Source of the DNA: an uncultured Eubacteriales bacterium
Lineage (GTDB): Bacteria; Bacillota; Clostridia; Lachnospirales; Lachnospiraceae
Assembly (NCBI GenBank): GCA_900321145.1
Contig: ONVB01000113.1
Coordinates: forward strand, 1-13,389
Direction of reading: 5' to 3'
DNA: 13,389 bases
Shown: positions 6,985 to 13,389 of the stretch, in pieces
Layout: each line of letters opens with the position of its first letter
How positions within the stretch are numbered: position 1 is the stretch's first letter
The notes under the pieces: model-generated
What the model was told of the DNA's origin: nothing
What the model saw: only the letters and a program-made list of their open reading frames with translations
Databases searched by the model: none
Translations under genes and position numbers: made by a program

Positions 6985-7614
6985 TCAGAACCCCAAACTA
7001 TCGTTAACCAAAATAACATGAATCCTGCCGGCGTGTCTTGAAAAACGGGTGATCAGGAACTGGCAGCAGATGGTGTCCGGAGACTTGCAGTTAAAGCAGG
7101 AGCCTGTCTTAGCGCACGGGGTTGAGAGTCCGAAGCGCTGGGCGTTGATCGGAGCAGCGACATTGCGTGCTCTCTTCATGGCTCCGTCTATATCGTCACA
7201 CACCTTGTTCATGCCCACGATGAAGATAACCTTCTTTGGTCCCTGGGCGATGGCCGAAACACGGTTTGAGTTACCGTCGATGTTCACGATCACACCGTCC
7301 TCGGTTATCGCATTCGCGCTTGACAGAAAGAAGTCCGCGTCATAGGCCATGAGCATGGCCGCACGCTTGTCCTCGTAAGCATCACGGTCTATGAAGTTGT
7401 AGTTTCCGTCTTTAAGCTTATCCACAAGCCCTATTTCGTGTGCGCTCATACATCCGCCCATGGTCACTGAGCTGCCTTCCGGGATAAGGTCCAACGCAAG
7501 CTTTACGGCCTCTTCCTTATCCTTTGCATAATACCCTGTCATGTTTCTTGAATTAATCCCCGCAATAACCTTCTGTGCCAAAAGCTCATTTCTCTTGTAG
7601 ATATTCTCGTTCAT
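6985..7614 (-). CDS. LUD-domain protein (LutB/LutC-like, DUF162)
   Basis: This 209-aa protein matches the small LUD (lactate utilisation) family found as a stand-alone gene in many Clostridia. Seen in sequence: the TMGGCMSAHEIGL loop (51-63), the segment ANAITEDGVIVNIDGNSNRV (101-120), IFIVGMNKV (130-138), and a C-terminal cysteine cluster at C167, C173, C176, C183 and C184 (CAKTGSCFNC, TICCQF) that could bind a metal or Fe-S cluster. LutB and LutC proper take part in oxidising L-lactate with LutA; no LutA partner is present here and the exact role of short LUD proteins is not established. A strong AGGAG site precedes ATG. The gene lies 31 bp after the helicase stop and is likely co-transcribed with it. 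Its composition resembles the helicase genes rather than the AT-rich block below it. Confidence 0.85.
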   Translation of the reverse strand: MNENIYKRNELLAQKVIAGINSRNMTGYYAKDKEEAVKLALDLIPEGSSVTMGGCMSAHEIGLVDKLKDGNYNFIDRDAYEDKRAAMLMAYDADFFLSSANAITEDGVIVNIDGNSNRVSAIAQGPKKVIFIVGMNKVCDDIDGAMKRARNVAAPINAQRFGLSTPCAKTGSCFNCKSPDTICCQFLITRFSRHAGRIHVILVNDSLGF

Positions 7615-7645
7615 AATACCTTATCTCCTTTTTTACTATCATTTT

Positions 7646-10642
7646 TTACTTTCCGCAAAGTCCCTTCACATAGCAGGTCGCACACTTTTCGCTCCTGCAC
7701 TTAGGAAGGTTGTTATTTCTTATGTTGTTTGCCGCGTCGATCACGCCCTTTCGAACGCTTTCAAGCACTTCCTGCTTAACCTCTTCCCTGGCGTTCTTTG
7801 AACCGTCCGGGTGGTCGAGGTTGTATATCTCAAGATAGTCAGCCTTCTTTCCCGTAGCATTCTCGTATCCCAAAGCGTATATCTTGAGCTGTTCGGCGTT
7901 CAGGCACTGCTCTGCATCCTTGCCTGCGGACTTTAAGTCTACAATAGACACCTTTTCCGAACCCGCGGTATCTACTGATTTAACTAAGTCTATCCTTCCG
8001 TTCACGCTCACGCCCTGTCCCATCTCAAGGTTGATGTTCATCTCCGAAGCGATCACCTTGTCGGCATTGGCTTCATTCTGCTTTACATAAGCTTCGGCGC
8101 ATTTCTTAGCGCCCTTAAGTGACTTGTCAAGCTGCGCGCTGTTGGCATAAGGCAGGAAAAGCGCCTCCTCGGCTATTTGGTCTATCTCTGCCTTGTTCGG
8201 TCTTCTGCCCTCTATCCACGCACGGTGTATGTGCATCATTATCTCATGAAGCACCTTGCCGTAGCCCTGGACATCCTTGTACGGCTGAACAAATCCGTAG
8301 AAGTTCGACAGCTTGAACCTGTACGGACAGTCGTAATAGTTTGATAACAGCGAGAAGTTCAACACTATCGGAAGCGGATCACTGTTCATCTCCGGCAGGT
8401 GCTCAGCTGTATAAGCATGCGCATCCGAGTACTCCTGCAGATATCGTGACTTCCTGGCTTCATCGAAGAAGACAACCGGAATCTGGGACAACCCTCCGTA
8501 GGTCTCACTGTATGTCATGAACAGATACTTCTTCGCTCTTGTTATAGCAACATATACTAACTTCCTTACATCCTCGGTTCTGTTACCGAACACCTCATAG
8601 TTCGGAAGCCAGTCTGTCACCGCATCCCCTGCCATATTCTCAATCGCATCAACCGCACCGTAGATTTTACCTTTTCTGTCATAGTCGTCCCTGTCGTAGA
8701 TTTCCTTGACCATCGCAGGTATGAAAACAGCCGCAAACTCCAGTCCCTTAGACTGATGGATAGTCATTATTCTCACGGCATCTGAACGGATGTATGAGTT
8801 ATCATCTTCTCCTCTTGCGTAAAGCCCGTCCGCTACCTTGTTTATGTGCTCCACAAACTTTGTAAGCTTAACGGTAGCCATATCCGTAAAGAACATCTTC
8901 TCAAAATCGGATATCACCCTGCTTGTCATGCCGAGATTATACAGAACCTGCTCTGCTGCCTTTTCACCCTCCATGTTTATCACATTCAGGTATCCGATAA
9001 ACTCCTGGTATATGCCCTGAATGTTGAAGTCAGAACCGAATTTCATGGAGCTCCAATCCATGTCCTCGATGAACTTCAAAGCCCCGTCGATTCCGTCCGT
9101 TAAGCCTTCGCAGCCGTAATAATTATTTATCTCCAGCCAGCAAGCCTTTGTTTCATTATATGCCTCGTCATCCTCTTCAAGCTCGTTCTTGCGCTTAAAC
9201 CTGTATATGGTTTTTGATTTGGTTCCATCTTCCGTAGGAATAGATTTCGCTTCGAAGTACCTGTATTTTATGTACCTGAAAAGAGCCGCAAAAGCCTTGT
9301 ATTCCGGTGTCTTGTAAAGCGCATTCATACCTTCCACCTCGTAAGGTATGCCTTCGGCTTTAAGCTTTTCGGCAAGTATCATCTGGTACTCAACCAAGGG
9401 TTTTCCGTAGTGTAAGTAATCTCTCTGTCTTAACAGGACCGCCATCTCGGAATAAGGAATTCCCAAACCGCTCAATTCCTTTATCCTCGCAACTATAAAA
9501 TCAGCTTCCCCGGCATAATCCGTGAAGCTCTTCCACACTGTATCTCCCGGTTCATACTCAAGCGCATATCCCGGTCTTTTCCCCCGTTCCATCTTTTTAT
9601 AGGTTTTATCACCTATGTGATTATTGCCTATAACTGCATTTGCTATGTCAATTACCGCCTCTGTGCTTCGGAAATCATAATTCAGATAAAACCTGTCTGC
9701 ACCGTACTTATCAGCAAACTCAATTATGTTCTTCTCGTCGCTTCCCCTGAACTGGTAAATGGTCTGATCGGCATCTCCCACAACACAGACATTGGTATCC
9801 CCGCCATACTCTGTTCCGTACTTTTTGAAAAGCGCCACAAGCTTCTCCTGCGACGGATTACAATCCTGGTACTCGTCTATTGTAAGATACTTGACACGCT
9901 CATATATCTTTGCAGCAACAGGATCCATCTCTCCCTGATTTATGTCCGAATCCGGATCAAGGAGCTCGATCATCTTCTTTATAACCCCGGAAAAGTCAAA
10001 GTATTTTTCCTCCGACAGAGAATTGTTGTACTTTGTGACATACCCCTTCAAACGGTCATCCCATTTTTCCCTGTGCTGCACGGAGAACCAGCTCTGATTA
10101 AGCAGGGAAACAAGATCGATATAATGCTTCAGTTTTTTATCATACTTTTCATCCCGAACATAACCGTATACTGACCTGTCATATGAATAATTCAGATTAT
10201 GCGCGCTGTCGATAACCGAATCCTTAAACCCGGTTTCATCCGTTCCCATGCTTTTTCTCTCTATGAATACCCTCGCCTGAACCTCATCAAGCACACTGTA
10301 CTTTGCATACTCGGGCACATAATCCTGGAGCATGTTCAGGCAGAACGCATCTATCGTGCCGATGAACATGTCCGCGAAGCCGACAGTTCTGCCAAGCAGC
10401 TTCTCACCCTGAACGTATATCCTCGATTTGAGCTCCGTTGCCGCCTTCCTTGTAAATGTAATGGCGACTATGTTCTTCGGATCAACCCCGCTTGCGATCA
10501 GATTGACGATGCGGAGTGTGACCGTCTTCGTCTTCCCGGCACCGGCACAGGCGATTATCTCAAGGTCGCGGTTTATGCACTGTACCGCTCTGAGCTGTTC
10601 TTCAGTCAGGTTTTCTTTGTTCAACTTCTCTGTGAGATCCAT
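7646..10642 (-). CDS. UvrD/PcrA-type helicase fused to Cas4/AddB-like nuclease
   Basis: This 998-aa superfamily 1A DNA helicase has all main motifs: Q-motif region LTEEQLRAV (12-20), Walker A CAGAGKTKT (32-40), motif Ia ITFTRKAATELKSRI, Walker B DEYQD (256-260), motif III VVGDADQTIYQFRG (287-300), motif IV NYDFRST, motif V MTIHQSKGLEF (626-636), motif VI VYVAITRAKK (697-706). A C-terminal PD-(D/E)xK nuclease follows: C772 in YDCPYRF, H799, D885 in GRIDLV, D902-L-K904, QLKIYALGY (918-926), then C982, C987, C990 and C996. C772 plus the last three match the Fe-S set of AddB, Cas4 and related nucleases. It resembles AddA/RecB in layout but is shorter and has no AddB partner here. Likely role: unwinding and trimming DNA in repair or defence. 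The start is supported by AAGGGAG upstream. It follows the 397-aa gene by about 130 bp. Confidence 0.9.
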   Translation of the reverse strand: MDLTEKLNKENLTEEQLRAVQCINRDLEIIACAGAGKTKTVTLRIVNLIASGVDPKNIVAITFTRKAATELKSRIYVQGEKLLGRTVGFADMFIGTIDAFCLNMLQDYVPEYAKYSVLDEVQARVFIERKSMGTDETGFKDSVIDSAHNLNYSYDRSVYGYVRDEKYDKKLKHYIDLVSLLNQSWFSVQHREKWDDRLKGYVTKYNNSLSEEKYFDFSGVIKKMIELLDPDSDINQGEMDPVAAKIYERVKYLTIDEYQDCNPSQEKLVALFKKYGTEYGGDTNVCVVGDADQTIYQFRGSDEKNIIEFADKYGADRFYLNYDFRSTEAVIDIANAVIGNNHIGDKTYKKMERGKRPGYALEYEPGDTVWKSFTDYAGEADFIVARIKELSGLGIPYSEMAVLLRQRDYLHYGKPLVEYQMILAEKLKAEGIPYEVEGMNALYKTPEYKAFAALFRYIKYRYFEAKSIPTEDGTKSKTIYRFKRKNELEEDDEAYNETKACWLEINNYYGCEGLTDGIDGALKFIEDMDWSSMKFGSDFNIQGIYQEFIGYLNVINMEGEKAAEQVLYNLGMTSRVISDFEKMFFTDMATVKLTKFVEHINKVADGLYARGEDDNSYIRSDAVRIMTIHQSKGLEFAAVFIPAMVKEIYDRDDYDRKGKIYGAVDAIENMAGDAVTDWLPNYEVFGNRTEDVRKLVYVAITRAKKYLFMTYSETYGGLSQIPVVFFDEARKSRYLQEYSDAHAYTAEHLPEMNSDPLPIVLNFSLLSNYYDCPYRFKLSNFYGFVQPYKDVQGYGKVLHEIMMHIHRAWIEGRRPNKAEIDQIAEEALFLPYANSAQLDKSLKGAKKCAEAYVKQNEANADKVIASEMNINLEMGQGVSVNGRIDLVKSVDTAGSEKVSIVDLKSAGKDAEQCLNAEQLKIYALGYENATGKKADYLEIYNLDHPDGSKNAREEVKQEVLESVRKGVIDAANNIRNNNLPKCRSEKCATCYVKGLCGK

Positions 10643-10667
10643 ACCTTTATTCTCCCTTGCTGCTATA

Positions 10668-10775
10668 CTATCCGTTCCCCTTACTTTTTCTTCTTTCCTC
10701 TGTCACATAAGCCTTGTACTTCCATATCCACGAATACAGCGATGACTTCTTGTAACCCTCCTCCTACTCCATCAT
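10668..10775 (-). pseudogene. Small ORF interrupted by an in-frame amber codon
   Basis: Tandem ATG codons (10775 and 10772) overlap the TGA of the 397-aa gene, the usual arrangement for coupled translation. The frame reads MME, then TAG at 10766-10764, then EEGYKKSSLYSWIWKYKAYV and TEERRKSKGNG to a TAG at 10670-10668: 34 sense codons. The Trp/Tyr/Lys-rich text after the amber codon looks coding. A purine run (GGAGTAGGAGGAGGG, 10770-10756) resembles a strong ribosome binding site but no ATG, GTG or TTG follows at usual spacing. It may be a small gene broken by one base change, or a plain spacer. Confidence 0.3.
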
Positions 10776-11965
10776 ATATGTTTTTTCAGACCCTTTGTTC
10801 CATAGCTTCTGCTGTTTTTCAACGCTTCGGTCACAGTTGCGTTCGGGGATGTTTTCGCGGACGCCTTTGCAGCTTCCTCCTGCTTGGCGTATTCTTCCAT
10901 AACCTTGCGCTCCAATGCCGTTGCTTCCGACTTTTCTGCTGCAGTCTCTTCCGCAAAACGCTCCTCAACCTCATCGAAAAACGCCTTGTAAAAGTCGTCG
11001 GTGTCTCTCGGGAGTACCCCGTTCACTCCCTTGTAACCCTCATACCTCTTCGAACCGTTCAGCAGGCTCCTGTATGCCTTTAAAGCACTGATGAGGTCAG
11101 GATATCTGCTTGTGTCCATACTGAGATTAAATGACGATAAGCCATCATCGATCTCTTCCTCCCTGCTCATGGTTGAAAACCACATCACGCAGGGATAGCA
11201 GACCTGTCTTAATTCGCTCTTTCGAAACAGCGCACGCCCTATCAGATAAAGGCCTGCACCGCTGCTTTGATCTATGTGCAGCGGGAGAAAGCACTCGGTC
11301 AGACCCGCTTTGGTAACACTGTTGTACATGACCGATACTCTCCTGATGAATTCATCCGAGAAAAGGTCAGCCTCCGCCCCCTGCTGTCTTTCGGAGGACT
11401 CTCCTTCGGAAGACTGCCCTTCAAAAGAAGGTGTTATATCCGGGCGTATCTCTATGAGCTCCTTGCCTTCGCCGTTTTTTGCAGGCTCGTATCTTATGCT
11501 GTAGCCGTTGTTTCTGAAGTCATCGGTTATGCAGCCTCTCAGCAGAGCACTTGCCAGCTTGTCGAAATCCTTCTCGAGCTCATCCGCACCCACACCGCTG
11601 TCAAGCTTCTTCTTGAACTTAACTGGCAGCTTTCCGCTGTCCCTTATAAGCTCACAGAGCACCTCGATATATGTATCTTCATCCAACTGTTCATACAGAA
11701 GACACGCATCATGAGCTGCTTTGAGCAGGATGTACTTGTCGCCGATTTTTTTCTCTGTAAGCTGCCTTTTTATCTCCTTCGGATCCAAAGCAAGCTGTTT
11801 TGCCTTCCTGTCCTTTCGATCCTTGAACATACTGTAGATTCTGCTATTCTCCCGGTGCCGCGCACCGGTCTTCTCGCGCTTGTCCTTCTCGGTTCTGAGC
11901 CGCCAGTCATCCCACAGTTTTGCATAAACGACTGCTTTATTATCATTGACTAATGTATTAGTCAT
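10772..11965 (-). CDS. Unknown protein (397 aa), middle gene of helicase operon
   Basis: Not recognised. The first 75 residues are strongly basic (WRLRTEKDKREKTGARHREN, then KDRKDRKAKQ), a possible nucleic-acid-binding or disordered region. A helical domain spans about 75-160, a Ser/Glu/Gln-rich linker lies at about 178-200 (SFEGQSSEGESSERQQGAEA), and a second globular domain runs from about 200 to 335 (FLPLHIDQSSGAGLYLIGRA, CYPCVMWF). The tail is an Ala/Glu/Lys-rich helix. There are no transmembrane segments or catalytic motifs that I can name. The start ATG overlaps the stop of the 399-aa gene (ATGA at 11965-11962) and has GAGG eight bases upstream. The tight link to that gene and the helicase downstream suggests a partner of the helicase-nuclease; this is inferred from position only. 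Confidence 0.75.
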   Translation of the reverse strand: MTNTLVNDNKAVVYAKLWDDWRLRTEKDKREKTGARHRENSRIYSMFKDRKDRKAKQLALDPKEIKRQLTEKKIGDKYILLKAAHDACLLYEQLDEDTYIEVLCELIRDSGKLPVKFKKKLDSGVGADELEKDFDKLASALLRGCITDDFRNNGYSIRYEPAKNGEGKELIEIRPDITPSFEGQSSEGESSERQQGAEADLFSDEFIRRVSVMYNSVTKAGLTECFLPLHIDQSSGAGLYLIGRALFRKSELRQVCYPCVMWFSTMSREEEIDDGLSSFNLSMDTSRYPDLISALKAYRSLLNGSKRYEGYKGVNGVLPRDTDDFYKAFFDEVEERFAEETAAEKSEATALERKVMEEYAKQEEAAKASAKTSPNATVTEALKNSRSYGTKGLKKHI

Positions 11966-13161
11966 GAAATCAACCTCGCTCTTTTTATCTCTTCGGCCAA
12001 AATCTTATTCGTTTCCTCAACCCGGTGCGCTATAAGGCCGTATGCCTTGCCGAGTGATATGGCGGAAAGCTCATGCCTGTAGAGGAAGATGTCTATCATC
12101 TCGGTTATATCCTCCTCCATGTTCTCACGCTCAACCTTAAACAGCTTCTCTCTCAGGCGCATATAGGTCTCCGGAAGCCTGTCGCAGTTTCCTATGTGTT
12201 CCTTCCAGCTCTTTCTGGTCTCCTCGCAAAACTCAAGCTGTACCTTAAGGTACTGCTCCTCCCACTCCTGCTGCCTGAGGTACTCCTCGTAATCCATCTC
12301 CGGAACCTCGTCATCGTCATCGCCATCATTATAAGGATTATCCGGGTCATTTTCATACAGATCGTACTCCGGATCATCCGGTGTGACGACCTTGACATTG
12401 AGCTTTATCTTTTTGCCGTCTAATTCTATCTCGGAAGTATCGAACCCGTCCTTGCTTTCAGACTCACTGTTCCCGGCTTCATCATTTTCGGCTTCCGTTT
12501 TCTTAGCTTCATCGTTTTCCGACTGTGTATTTTTTGCCGGCGGAAGCACTATCGGCTCATCATCAGCCACATTATCCGGCTCTTCAAACTCCTGTCCGAC
12601 TATGTCCAGGTAGACCTCATCCGCAATGGCCTTCTCCTCCGCATTGTAGCCGTCCCTTATCATCTTGCCGGTAAGATAGTAATAGGCGTCCGTCAGGTCG
12701 GTTATAAAGTCCATCTCCCAGTATTCGTTCAGTCTGTCAGACTCCTCGGTTCCTATAAATGCCTCCTTGTCCTTGAGCTTAAAGACCCTGTCCTTCACAG
12801 CATCAAGGATTCCCTTAAATGTATCGTTTATGCTGTATTCGGTATCAAATGCATAGCCGGGCGTTACCAGGGGCGCAACCACAGCACAGTAAAGCACATC
12901 CCTGTAGAAATCGAGTGTCTCCTGCTCCGGGAACTTCTTCACGCTCACTGTCCTCTCATAATACTCCGTGAACCCGCCTATAAGCTCATCCAAAAAGGCC
13001 TCGACCCTATCCTTGTCAAGCTTTCCGTCATCTCCGGTCACAAAAGGAAGAAAGCTCTCCTTCCTTCCGAGAACCGTATCCTTTATGTCAGCCAGGCTCT
13101 TATCCAGATCTTTGGTCCGGTAAAAGCAGTCTACGCTTGCTTCTGCATTATACTCTTTCAT
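11962..13161 (-). CDS. Unknown acidic protein (399 aa), first gene of helicase operon
   Basis: Not recognised. I place the start at ATG 13161 because GGAGGG lies 5 bases upstream; the longer frame from 13197 would run through the inverted repeat and start at about the transcription start. Residues 1-190 are an all-helical domain (CFYRTKDLDKSLADIKDTVL, FLDELIGGFTEYYERTV, YYLTGKMIRDGY). Residues about 190-300 are a very acidic, low-complexity linker with two ENDEA repeats and a GDDDDE run. The last 100 residues are helical (YLRQQEWEEQYLKVQLEF, AYGLIAHRVEETNKILAEE). There is no signal peptide or membrane span. The acidic middle could mimic DNA or serve as a flexible tether; this is speculation. 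The ATGA overlap with the next gene suggests equal production of both proteins. Confidence 0.75.
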   Translation of the reverse strand: MKEYNAEASVDCFYRTKDLDKSLADIKDTVLGRKESFLPFVTGDDGKLDKDRVEAFLDELIGGFTEYYERTVSVKKFPEQETLDFYRDVLYCAVVAPLVTPGYAFDTEYSINDTFKGILDAVKDRVFKLKDKEAFIGTEESDRLNEYWEMDFITDLTDAYYYLTGKMIRDGYNAEEKAIADEVYLDIVGQEFEEPDNVADDEPIVLPPAKNTQSENDEAKKTEAENDEAGNSESESKDGFDTSEIELDGKKIKLNVKVVTPDDPEYDLYENDPDNPYNDGDDDDEVPEMDYEEYLRQQEWEEQYLKVQLEFCEETRKSWKEHIGNCDRLPETYMRLREKLFKVERENMEEDITEMIDIFLYRHELSAISLGKAYGLIAHRVEETNKILAEEIKRARLIS

Positions 13162-13172
13162 AACACCCTCCG
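13156..13172 (-). promoter_or_regulatory. Ribosome binding site deciding the start of the 399-aa gene
   Basis: On the minus strand ACGGAGGGTGTTATG places GGAGGG five bases before ATG (13161-13159). No comparable site precedes the upstream in-frame ATG-like or GTG options, which fall within the palindrome, so this site favours the shorter protein. Confidence 0.7.
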
Positions 13173-13177
13173 TTTCC

Positions 13178-13203
13178 GACTGTGTGCGGGTTCGCACACA
13201 GTC
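13178..13203. promoter_or_regulatory. 26-bp inverted repeat over the transcription start, probable operator
   Basis: Perfect 11-bp arms GACTGTGTGCG (13178-13188) and CGCACACAGTC (13193-13203) enclose a GGTT centre. The repeat begins 3 bp after the -10 box and so covers the expected +1 site of the helicase operon, a classic place for a dimeric repressor. It does not match the Firmicute LexA box (CGAACN4GTTCG). It could instead act as an RNA hairpin at the 5' end of the transcript that protects the message or affects translation, since the ribosome binding site starts about 6 bases later. Confidence 0.65.
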
Positions 13204-13206
13204 TTA

Positions 13207-13235
13207 ATTATACTAAAATCGAGCTTTTTTTACAA
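13207..13235 (-). promoter_or_regulatory. SigA-type promoter of the helicase operon
   Basis: On the minus strand -35 TTGTAA (13235-13230), a 17-bp spacer with an A tract, and a perfect -10 TATAAT (13212-13207). The first base of the transcript should fall near 13200, inside the inverted repeat, giving a leader of about 40 bases before the ATG at 13161. It is the best promoter in the window for the minus-strand genes; none of similar quality is seen upstream of the McrBC-like block. Confidence 0.75.
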
Positions 13236-13350
13236 GAATTTATCATGGCAGTGCATGATGTGCAGCGGTCCCGTGACAAGCAGTGTCCATACGATTTCGG
13301 CGGCACATTCATAGATTTCCTGTCTCACTTATCGCGCGCTGCCTGCGCAT

Positions 13351-13382
13351 AAAAAAAGGTGACACCCATATCGTATCACCTT
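13351..13382 (-). terminator. Rho-independent terminator of an upstream gene outside the window
   Basis: On the minus strand AAGGTGATAC (13382-13373) pairs with GTGTCACCTT (13365-13356), a 10-bp stem with one G-T pair and a 7-base loop, followed by seven T (13357-13351). It ends transcription coming from beyond position 13389 and so isolates the helicase operon, whose own promoter starts about 115 bp later. Confidence 0.7.
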
Positions 13383-13389
13383 GTAGATT

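Noticed and set aside
10199..11083. Plus-strand 294-aa open frame and a similar 228-aa frame at 11267-11953
   Set aside because: They are antisense shadows of the helicase and 397-aa genes, rich in Cys, Leu and Phe without any domain, and lack ribosome binding sites.
13162..13197. Longer 411-aa version of the acidic protein starting at 13197
   Set aside because: The extra codons lie in the inverted repeat at the expected transcription start, with no ribosome binding site, while GGAGGG stands just before the ATG at 13161.
13245..13352. Plus-strand ORF of 35 aa near the right edge
   Set aside because: It has no ribosome binding site, no recognisable motif, and its end overlaps the T/A tract of the terminator; it looks like spacer.

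Overview
The window looks like a chromosomal segment from a low-to-moderate GC Firmicute, most likely a clostridium of the Lachnospiraceae type. The evidence is the strong AGGAGG-like ribosome binding sites, the small LUD-domain protein with a C-terminal cysteine cluster that is common in Clostridia, and the style of the proteins. No species can be named. All full-length genes lie on the minus strand, so the biological order runs from high to low coordinates.

Right part (13389 to about 6985): after a minus-strand terminator for a gene outside the window, a well-formed promoter (TTGTAA, 17 bp, TATAAT) carries an 11-bp-arm inverted repeat over its expected start site. It drives two unrecognised proteins (399 and 397 aa, overlapping by ATGA), a small reading frame broken by an amber codon, a 998-aa UvrD/PcrA-type helicase fused to a Cas4/AddB-like PD-(D/E)xK nuclease with an Fe-S-type cysteine set, and a 209-aa LUD-domain protein. 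The helicase-nuclease with two dedicated unknown partners looks like one DNA-processing unit.

Middle and left part (6946 to about 495): a visibly more AT-rich four-gene block, in order a 132-aa unknown protein, an 811-aa protein with a beta-rich head, a long coiled coil and a McrB-like AAA+ domain, a compact 340-aa McrB-like AAA+ protein, and a 745-aa DUF2357-type protein with a PD-(D/E)xK nuclease core and eight C-terminal zinc-ribbon cysteines. This is a McrBC-like (type IV restriction-like) defence system related in layout to the coiled-coil nuclease tandem (CoCoNuT) group. Its unusual points are the paired ATPases of different build, a one-residue-shorter sensor-1 motif, and a zinc-ribbon tail on the nuclease. 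Two overlapping mini-ORFs and a strong hairpin follow it.

Left edge (1 to 490): a plus-strand promoter with a perfect 14-bp LacI/CcpA-type palindrome is joined directly to the 3' remnant of an archaeal-type/AAA ATPase gene, which looks like a recombination scar.

The McrBC-like block and the helicase operon are read in the same direction with no visible terminator between them. The whole stretch may act as a defence/DNA-repair island, but joint function is inference.
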